Source of the DNA: Nanobdellota archaeon
Lineage (GTDB): Archaea > Nanobdellota > Nanobdellia > Woesearchaeales > UBA583
Assembly (NCBI GenBank): GCA_022565615.1
Contig: JAIUMM010000007.1
Location: 1-57,048 of the forward strand
Direction: 5' to 3'
Length of the DNA stretch: 57,048 bases
The translations under genes and the position numbers were made by a program. The stretch's first letter is position 1, and the number at the start of each line of letters is the position of its first letter. Under the pieces are notes generated by a model. It was not told the origin of the DNA. It made no database searches and saw only the letters and a list, made by a program, of their open reading frames with translations. Positions 51,373-57,048 of the stretch are shown here, in pieces.

Positions 51373-52461
51373 ATGAGAATTGAAGAAGATATTAAGTTAG
51401 ATTATTCTGATGTATTACTAAAACCTAAACGAAGTACTCTTGAGTCAAGAAAAGAGGTAAGAATTGAGAGAAGATTTAAGTTTTATCATTCTCCTAAAAT
51501 ATGGGAGGGGATTCCAATAATGACTGCTAATATGGCAACTTGTGGTACATTTGAGATGGCTAAATTTTTAGCACCACATAAAATTATTACAACATTTCAC
51601 AAGTATTATTCAGTTGAGCAGTATATTGATTTTTTTAAAGAGTTTAATAATCCTAATTATATTGCATATACATTAGGTAGTCGAGATGAAGATATTTCTC
51701 AATTACAAGAGATGATTGCTCAAAATTTAATAGATAATTTTTCATTTATCTGTATTGATGTTCCAAATGGATATATTCAAAAATTTCTAAAAACAATAAC
51801 TTTAATTAGAGAACTATGTTCTGAACATATTATTATTGCTGGAAATGTTGTTTCAAATGAAATGACAGAAGAGATTATCTTAGCTGGTGCTGATATTGTA
51901 AAAGTGGGAATTGGCCCAGGTTCTGCGTGTACAACTAGACGAATGACTGGTGTTGGATATCCTCAACTCTCAGCAGTAATTGAGTGTGGGGATGCTGCTC
52001 ATGGATTGTGTAAATATAATACTGATGGTTCTAAAAAAGGTGTTGGTTTAATTATAGCTGATGGTGGATTAGTTTATCCATCATGTGCTGCTAAAGCATA
52101 TTGTGGGGGAGCAGATTTTATTATGTCTGGAACATTTTTCTCAGGGTTTGAACAATCAGCTGGTGAAACTGTTGAGAAGGAGGGTCAAAAATTTAAAGAG
52201 TATTTTGGTTCTTCTTCTAATAAAGCAATGAAAGAGTTTTATGGAAAAAAAGAATCTCACAGAGCTAGTGAAGGAAGATATACGTTAATTCCACACAAAG
52301 GAGATTTAGCAGACTTTTTACAAGATTTATTTGGAGCACTTCGTTCAACAGGAACATATATTGGAGCTAGAAAATTAAAAGAATTTCCAAAAAGAGCTAC
52401 ATTTATTCGAGTAAATAGACAACTAAATACAATTCACGAAAAATATACTCAGGGAAATTGA
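51373..52461 (+). CDS. guaC: GMP reductase
   Basis: A 362-residue TIM-barrel protein. The start MRIEEDIKLDYSDVLLKPKRSTLESR, VKVGIGPGSACTTRRMTGVGYPQLSAVIEC (the catalytic Cys in GSACTTR), DAAHGLC and the end STGTYIGARKLKEFPKRATFIRV closely follow GuaC rather than IMP dehydrogenase; no CBS domains are present. It converts GMP to IMP with NADPH. There is an unusual insertion after HGLC (KYNTDGSKKGVG) compared with E. coli GuaC. Palindromes straddle its TATA box. A glutamine amidotransferase at 21.5 kb could belong to purine metabolism as well. Confidence 0.93.
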   Translation: MRIEEDIKLDYSDVLLKPKRSTLESRKEVRIERRFKFYHSPKIWEGIPIMTANMATCGTFEMAKFLAPHKIITTFHKYYSVEQYIDFFKEFNNPNYIAYTLGSRDEDISQLQEMIAQNLIDNFSFICIDVPNGYIQKFLKTITLIRELCSEHIIIAGNVVSNEMTEEIILAGADIVKVGIGPGSACTTRRMTGVGYPQLSAVIECGDAAHGLCKYNTDGSKKGVGLIIADGGLVYPSCAAKAYCGGADFIMSGTFFSGFEQSAGETVEKEGQKFKEYFGSSSNKAMKEFYGKKESHRASEGRYTLIPHKGDLADFLQDLFGALRSTGTYIGARKLKEFPKRATFIRVNRQLNTIHEKYTQGN

Positions 52462-52467
52462 TTTTCT

Positions 52468-52494
52468 AAGATTTTATGAATCTTGATTTTTTTT
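52468..52494 (+). terminator. Hairpin plus T-run after guaC
   Basis: AAGATT-TTATG-AATCTT (52468-52484) followed by TTTTTTTT. It lies 6 nt after the guaC stop and before the GTPase promoter (TTTATAAATC). The T-run is the feature archaeal terminators normally need; the hairpin may be incidental. Confidence 0.6.
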
Positions 52495-52569
52495 ACTTTT
52501 TATTTTTTTATATTAATTAGAAAAATTATTAATGTTTAATTTTATAAATCAAAACTTATTTGAGATAGT

Positions 52570-53763
52570 ATGATTATAGGTGTAGTTGGAAAACCAAATG
52601 TTGGAAAGTCTGCTTTTTTTAGAGCAGCAACGCTTGCAAATGCTGAGAGTGGAAATTTTCCATTTACGACAATTGATAAAAATGCTGCAATTGGATATGT
52701 GAAAGTAAAAGATCCAGCTCTTGATTTTAATAAACATTCAAATCCAAGAGATGGTTATGTAAGCGGAGATTATAGATTTGTCCCAGTTGAATTAATTGAT
52801 GTTGCAGGGTTAGTTCCAGGGGCTCATGAAGGAAAAGGGCTTGGAAATAAATTTTTGGACGATTTAAGACAAGCTGATGTTTTAATTCATATTATTGATA
52901 TTTCAGGTTCAACAAATGAAAGAGGAGAGAGTGTTGAATTATTTGAATATGACCCTATTAATGATATTAAATTTCTAGAAGATGAACTTAATCATTGGTA
53001 CTTTAATATTATTAAAAAACACTGGGAAAATATTTACAAGAAAATTAAAATGCAAGGAATGAAAATTGAAGAAGCATTACTTACAGTTTTAAGTGGTTTG
53101 AAAATTAGTGAAAAACAAATAGGAGATGCAATTTATGCACTCTCTTTAAATGCTTCAAATATTGCAGATAATTTATTTGAACTTGCAGTAAAATTAAGAG
53201 AATTTTCAAAACCAATGATTATAGGTGCAAACAAATGTGATGCGTTTAAAGATGTTAATCAATTGAAAAATAAATTAAAAGAACTTCAAGAATTATTTCC
53301 TAACTATATTATTATTCCAACAGTTGCACAATATGAATTTAATTTAAAAAAAGCAGATGAAGCAGAATTATTACAATATACACCAGGTGAGAATTCATTT
53401 GAAATTAAACAAAGTGAAAAGTTAAGTGAACAACAATTAAAAGGTTTAAATATTATTCAAGAGTATTTAGATGAAATGAAAACAACAGGAGTTCAAGATT
53501 GTTTAAATAAAGCTGTATTTGATTTGTTGCAAATGAAACCAATTTTTCCAGGAGGAGCTAAACTTGAAGATTCAAATGGAAATACACTTCCAGATTGTTT
53601 TTTAATGCCTAAATCAACAACAGCTCTTGATTTTGCATATAGACTCCATACTGACTTTGGTAAGAATTTTGTTCAAGCAATTAATATTAAAAAGAAAATT
53701 CCAGTAGGAAAAGACCATGTCCTAGAATTTGGAGATATAATTGAGATACGTTCTGGTAAGTAA
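52570..53763 (+). CDS. YchF/Ygr210-type GTPase with TGS domain
   Basis: A 397-residue GTPase of the OBG/YchF type, archaeal Ygr210 group. G1 is GKPNVGKSAFF (7-17), FPFTTIDKN the switch-like region, DVAGLVPGAHEGKGLGNKFLDDLRQADV the G3 and switch II, and IIGANKCDAF the G4. The C-terminal TGS domain (MPKSTTALDFAYRLHTDFGKNFVQAI, LEFGDIIEIRSGK) is complete. Family members act on ribosomes in translation or stress. The final residues IIEIRSGK-stop are repeated twice in tandem after the gene in slightly different codons (see the 53736-53940 repeat). Confidence 0.9.
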   Translation: MIIGVVGKPNVGKSAFFRAATLANAESGNFPFTTIDKNAAIGYVKVKDPALDFNKHSNPRDGYVSGDYRFVPVELIDVAGLVPGAHEGKGLGNKFLDDLRQADVLIHIIDISGSTNERGESVELFEYDPINDIKFLEDELNHWYFNIIKKHWENIYKKIKMQGMKIEEALLTVLSGLKISEKQIGDAIYALSLNASNIADNLFELAVKLREFSKPMIIGANKCDAFKDVNQLKNKLKELQELFPNYIIIPTVAQYEFNLKKADEAELLQYTPGENSFEIKQSEKLSEQQLKGLNIIQEYLDEMKTTGVQDCLNKAVFDLLQMKPIFPGGAKLEDSNGNTLPDCFLMPKSTTALDFAYRLHTDFGKNFVQAINIKKKIPVGKDHVLEFGDIIEIRSGK

Positions 53764-53940
53764 GTATCTCAATATACAAGAACGCAATGAAATGAAGTGT
53801 CTCCTATAATTGAGATACGTTCTGGTAAGTAAGTATCTCAATTGATAAGAACGTAATCTAATGAATTTTCTCCTATAATTGAGATTAGAGCAGGAAAATA
53901 GTTTCTGATTTCAATATATAAGAATAATACAATCATTTGA
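53736..53940 (+). repeat. Three tandem 69-bp units carrying the GTPase 3' end
   Basis: Unit 1 is 53736-53804, unit 2 is 53805-53873 and a diverged unit 3 starts at 53874. Units 1 and 2 are identical for the first 38 bases and each encodes IIEIRSGK-stop. Unit 3 encodes IIEIRAGK-TAG with different codons and likely reflects the original gene end. Each of units 1 and 2 has a perfect 10-bp hairpin, ATTGAGATAC with GTATCTCAAT, around a 14-nt loop that includes the stop. Unit 3 lacks it. The pattern looks like duplication of the gene end or insertion of a small hairpin element. Confidence 0.85.
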
Positions 53941-54066
53941 AAATTTTAGTCAAATTTAATGTTTTATTTATGCTCCAATTTACTTCATTTTATCTTACTT
54001 TATTTTTAAAGTTTTATTTGATGTATAATTACAAAAATTTATAAGGTTCAATACTCCATTTTAAAT
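53764..54066. other. 303-nt intergenic region after the GTPase gene
   Basis: The first half consists of the tandem 69-bp repeat. The second half is AT-rich, with ATTTATAAGG about 54034-54045 as the likely TATA of the nucleotidyltransferase gene at 54067. No further ORF was seen. Confidence 0.6.
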
Positions 54067-55932
54067 ATGAGTAATGTAAAAACTACAATTAAAAAATCTA
54101 CAAAATCAAATACTTCATCAAGTAACGAAAATTCTAAAGTACATAAACAATCAGAAGCTATTGTATTTGATGCTGAGATTTCTAAAATGAATCCAAATCA
54201 AAGAGAAGAGCTTGAAAAAATTAAACCTTTTTTGGATGAATTTAACTCTATTTTATTTGAAAAATCACAAGGAAAAGCAATGGGTATGTATATTGTTCCT
54301 GAAATTGAACAAACTCAGCAAGGTTTTATTCCAAATTTTTCTAAATTGAAAGTTCATTTTTTATTAGATGATTTTGAAAAGCCTGTTCCGGAATTTAATG
54401 CTAAAATTTTACTTCAAGACGCTTTTGATTCATATTTGAAAGAAGAAATTAAAAAAGATTCACAAACACAAGAAGAATATGTTGAATATAGTTTTAAAAA
54501 ATTTAAAGATTGGAAATTTATTGGAACTTCAATTTCAATATTAAGAGAAAATTGTTTTGACTCTATGTATGATGATTTGAAAAATTTAGGTTCTTCAATT
54601 ATTTTTAGTGATTACAGGGGATTTATTTCTGCTTTAAAGTCAATTGATATTCATAGAAATATGCTTTTACAAAAATTTGAGAAATATGTTGTAGTATACG
54701 CAGGAGCTGGAAGTTGGCTTAGAGGAGAGAAGAGTAACGATTTTGATGTTTTTGTAGTTGTTGATGACACTGATGTTAAAAGAATGTCAAGACTTCAAGT
54801 AAAAGACCAATTAACAAGAATTATTTGGCAAATGGCTCAAGATGTAGCACAACTTACAGGAATTAATTTACACACTCAAGTATATTTACTCACTGACTTT
54901 TGGGATGCTCTAAAAGATGCTCATCCTGTAATGTTTACATTCTTGCGTGATGGAGTTCCATTTTATGATAGAGGATTATATTCAGCATGGAAAGAATTAT
55001 TAAAACTTGGAAAAATTAGACCTTCTCCTGAAGCAATTGATTTACATATGAATGGAGCCACTCAGTTAATGGATAGAGCCAAAAAGACAATGCAAGAAAT
55101 TGCTATGCAAGATATTTATTATGCAGTATTAAACCCAGCTCAAGCAATGCTTATGCTTAAAGGTTATAATCCAACAACTCCAAAAGAGACAGTTAGAATT
55201 TATGAAGAAGTACTATTTAAAAAAGAGAAATTTGTAAGTGAAAAAGAAGCTCAAATTTTAAAAGATACTGTTGCAATGTTTAAAGCAATTGAGCATGATA
55301 AATCTTATAATGTGAGTGGAAAAGAACTTGACAAACGTCTTAAAGATGCAGAATTTTTCTTAAAAAAATCAAAAGAACAATTTGAAATGGTAACTAATGA
55401 AAAAACTATTGAAAGTGTTGAGAGTGCATATCAAGATTTATTGGGCCAAGTATTCAAGCTTGAAAAAATTGATTCCAGTTCTAAATCTCCTCTTTTAGAT
55501 TTTATTACACTTTATGTTAAAACTGGAAAAGTTCATAACTTTGTTGAAAAATCTATAAAGGAAATTGAAAAAGTAATGTCTCAAATTTCATCAAAAAATT
55601 TATCAAGTTTAGAAGCTAATAAAGTAATTAAGGAGATTAGAAATGTTGCAAGTGAGATTAAATTAATTAATGAAGAAAGTTATATGAATAAAACAGTTCA
55701 TAAAATCTCATTAATATTTAAAGAAAATAAAAGAGCTGAACTTTTTTCTACATTAGGAGTTGTGTATGTACATAATTTAGAAAATTCAAAAGTGTTTGAA
55801 TTAGATGTTAAAAATAAAGTTTCAAAAGAAGTTACAATTCCTCAATCATTTGAATATGAGAAAATTCAAATAACTTCTGAATTAATTGACACAGTAAAGA
55901 AAACTCTTGATGTGGAGGAGATTTTTTTCTAA
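54067..55932 (+). CDS. Large nucleotidyltransferase-domain protein
   Basis: A 621-residue protein. Residues 1-30 are Ser/Thr/Lys-rich and disordered. Residues about 55-200 form an unrecognised domain. The nucleotidyltransferase fold begins near 213 with YAGAGSWLRGEKSNDFDVFVVVDD, whose GS...DxD pattern matches the catalytic core. A helical domain (about 310-460, LMDRAKKTMQEIAMQDIYYAVLNPAQAML) is reminiscent of HEPN-like partners of MNT nucleotidyltransferases. The remainder is helical and Lys-rich. Similar large proteins occur in archaea without known role. The gene is alone on the plus strand and converges on a lysine-rich small gene. Confidence 0.75.
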   Translation: MSNVKTTIKKSTKSNTSSSNENSKVHKQSEAIVFDAEISKMNPNQREELEKIKPFLDEFNSILFEKSQGKAMGMYIVPEIEQTQQGFIPNFSKLKVHFLLDDFEKPVPEFNAKILLQDAFDSYLKEEIKKDSQTQEEYVEYSFKKFKDWKFIGTSISILRENCFDSMYDDLKNLGSSIIFSDYRGFISALKSIDIHRNMLLQKFEKYVVVYAGAGSWLRGEKSNDFDVFVVVDDTDVKRMSRLQVKDQLTRIIWQMAQDVAQLTGINLHTQVYLLTDFWDALKDAHPVMFTFLRDGVPFYDRGLYSAWKELLKLGKIRPSPEAIDLHMNGATQLMDRAKKTMQEIAMQDIYYAVLNPAQAMLMLKGYNPTTPKETVRIYEEVLFKKEKFVSEKEAQILKDTVAMFKAIEHDKSYNVSGKELDKRLKDAEFFLKKSKEQFEMVTNEKTIESVESAYQDLLGQVFKLEKIDSSSKSPLLDFITLYVKTGKVHNFVEKSIKEIEKVMSQISSKNLSSLEANKVIKEIRNVASEIKLINEESYMNKTVHKISLIFKENKRAELFSTLGVVYVHNLENSKVFELDVKNKVSKEVTIPQSFEYEKIQITSELIDTVKKTLDVEEIFF

Positions 55933-55964
55933 ATACTTTTTATATTAAAAAAATTAAAAATTAT

Positions 55965-56057
55965 TTATTTTTTCTTTTTAGAAGTTGCTGCTTTTGAAGT
56001 TGAATTAGTTTTTGTATCAATTTTTGCTGCTGGTTTTTTATTTTTTGAATTAGCCAT
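55965..56057 (-). CDS. Short lysine-rich protein
   Basis: A 30-residue ORF on the minus strand beginning MANSKNKKPAAK and ending KAATSKKKK; too short for the track. It is Lys/Ala/Ser/Thr/Asn-rich, like histone H1-type or ribosome-associated basic tails. Its ATG is preceded by TATCTAGTG sequence without an obvious TATA. Non-random composition with K and A codons argues for coding, but expression is unproven. Confidence 0.45.
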   Translation of the reverse strand: MANSKNKKPAAKIDTKTNSTSKAATSKKKK

Positions 56058-56171
56058 TTTTTATCTAGTGTTTAATTAAAGTTTGAAGTAGTCTTAGATG
56101 GAGTTATACATTCATTTAAGACTTAGCGGACATAAATAGTATAGTTATTAAATTTTTTTCTCACTTCAAAA

Positions 56172-56200
56172 ATATACATCAAAAATGGTGTATTTTTTTA
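56172..56200 (+). terminator. Imperfect hairpin with T-run
   Basis: ATACA-TCAAAAATGG-TGTAT followed by TTTTTTT. It lies in the gap between the lysine-rich ORF and the coiled-coil gene. It could end a plus-strand transcript, but no plus-strand gene ends immediately before it. Weak. Confidence 0.25.
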
Positions 56201-56231
56201 GACACAATTTTTAATAATTAATTAACTTAAA

Positions 56232-56840
56232 TTATTGCTCTCTTTCTATATATCGAGGTTTAACGTAACTTAGCAATATTCTTAAATTTGTCATAAATAA
56301 CTCAATTTCTTGAAGTTTTTCTATTATTTCTAAATGATTTGAAAATTGGTCTTCTAGAAATTCATTAGAGGAAGATAATGAATTAGAAATAAAACTTTTA
56401 ATCTCTTCAATACCTTTACTCATATACTCAATAGAATCACTGTCTTGTAAATGCTCAACTAAGAGTTTTAAATTTTCAATAGTGTCTTTATGGTTTACTT
56501 TCATATCTGAATGAATTAAATTAGTTTTTCTCTCAATAGTTTCAATTGACTCAAGTTTTTTTAAAATATGTTTAATGTCTTCACTATTTTTATTGTCAAT
56601 TAAAGTATTATTTTTAGTACTAGTATTATCATCTTTTTTTTGGTTATTTTTTTCTTCAAGTTTACTACTTATTTGAGAAATTAAAGTTGAATTATTTTGA
56701 GTTAAAATATCTTTAATTTGATTTAAAAATTCAGAAGACTCGTTATTAACTATTGATTTAGATTTTTCTTCTAAATCTTTAATTTTAGTTTCATACTCTT
56801 TGATTTTTTCTTTAGAAACTAATACAAATTCTTCACTCAT
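56232..56840 (-). CDS. Coiled-coil protein of unknown function
   Basis: A 202-residue protein rich in Lys, Glu, Asn and Ser with long helical heptads (EYETKIKDLEEKSKSI, LKKLESIETIERKT, IEEIKSFISNSLSSSNEFLED, LEIIEKLQEIELFMTNLRILL). No signal, membrane or enzyme motif. It resembles the coiled-coil proteins of the Arl-like cluster in style, but no specific similarity can be claimed. It has its own upstream AT-rich gap and is divergent from the secreted gene at the window edge. Confidence 0.6.
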   Translation of the reverse strand: MSEEFVLVSKEKIKEYETKIKDLEEKSKSIVNNESSEFLNQIKDILTQNNSTLISQISSKLEEKNNQKKDDNTSTKNNTLIDNKNSEDIKHILKKLESIETIERKTNLIHSDMKVNHKDTIENLKLLVEHLQDSDSIEYMSKGIEEIKSFISNSLSSSNEFLEDQFSNHLEIIEKLQEIELFMTNLRILLSYVKPRYIEREQ

Positions 56841-56976
56841 ATTATTATGTTGATTTTTATATATTTAATTATTTTATAACTACTTATAGAAGAGGAAGGA
56901 GAAATTTAGAATATTTATAATTACTCCTCTTATGTATTAACAAATATATTTAAATGAACATTTTAAATATTTAGTT

Positions 56977-57048
56977 ATGAAATTATTTAATTTAATTATA
57001 ATTGTATTTACAACTCTTATCTCTTTAAGTTTTGCGGATACAAATGGA
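56977..57048 (+). CDS. Secreted protein, 3' end outside the window
   Basis: An open frame of 24 codons to the edge begins MKLFNLIIIVFTTLISLSFADT. A single Lys followed by a hydrophobic stretch and a short polar cleavage region (FADT) is a good signal peptide. ATATTTAAAT about 20-30 nt upstream could be the TATA. Nothing can be said of the mature part. Confidence 0.6.
   Translation, partial: MKLFNLIIIVFTTLISLSFADTNG

Overview
The window is strongly A+T-rich archaeal DNA. Three things place it in Archaea: a split RNA polymerase set (H, B'', B', A', A'', plus D elsewhere), ribosomal proteins eS27 and eS31 that bacteria lack, and a tRNA-Tyr interrupted at the canonical 37/38 archaeal intron site. 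TATA boxes also lie about 25-30 nt upstream of many starts, which suggests leaderless mRNAs. Small scattered operons, many secreted or coiled-coil orphans, archaellum-type proteins and sparse metabolism suggest a DPANN-type archaeon (Woesearchaeota/Pacearchaeota-like). That lineage is an inference and was not tested.

Layout. 1-6 kb: a surface-glycan/phospho-modification island (two APH/RIO-like kinases, a methyltransferase, a nucleotidyltransferase-like protein, a ParB-like/nucleotidyltransferase fusion, two GT2 glycosyltransferases). 6-9.6 kb: an accessory patch with a toxin-antitoxin pair, a decayed GT2 5' end, an AlbA_2/Schlafen-type ATPase, an antitoxin-like gene broken by a stop, and an AAA_14/DUF4143 ATPase with a palindromic upstream site. 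9.7-11.8 kb: GalE, a DUF2304 membrane protein and a DPM1-like GT2. 11.9-12.3 kb: tRNA-Tyr (intron), tRNA-Asp, tRNA-Lys. 12.4-19.9 kb: rpoH-rpoB''-rpoB'-rpoA'-rpoA''. 20-24.9 kb: CNNM/CorC protein, glutamine amidotransferase, MGMT, a two-gene AAA+ operon, a pilin-like membrane protein. 25-30.7 kb: a secreted transglutaminase-like protein interrupted near its end, an MBF1-like regulator, MscS, a Tat-like secreted protein and IlvE. 30.8-36.6 kb: a rearranged ribosomal operon (uS13-uS4-uS11-rpoD-uL13-uS9-eS27), Nudix, uL15 and a flavin reductase.

36.6-41.9 kb, on the minus strand, holds an ArlC/D/E-like archaellum accessory protein with coiled-coil and membrane partners behind a TrmB-type regulator, then uL11-eS31. 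42-45.5 kb holds a divergent thermosome subunit, two small conserved-looking proteins and an ArlH-like ATPase. Divergent from arlH lies a three-gene exported/membrane cassette (45.7-50.1 kb). The rest is Nudix, an unknown helical protein, GMP reductase, a YchF/Ygr210-type GTPase whose 3' end is tandemly repeated, a large nucleotidyltransferase and coiled-coil orphans; the window ends inside a secreted-protein gene.

The most interesting points are: the 69-bp repeats that re-encode the GTPase C-terminus and carry a perfect hairpin; two ORFs broken by a single in-frame stop (TAA in the transglutaminase gene, TAG in the antitoxin-like gene); the ArlH-linked exported cassette; the AAA+/partner operon; and paired palindromes flanking the guaC TATA box. 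All calls come from reading the sequence; no database search was run.
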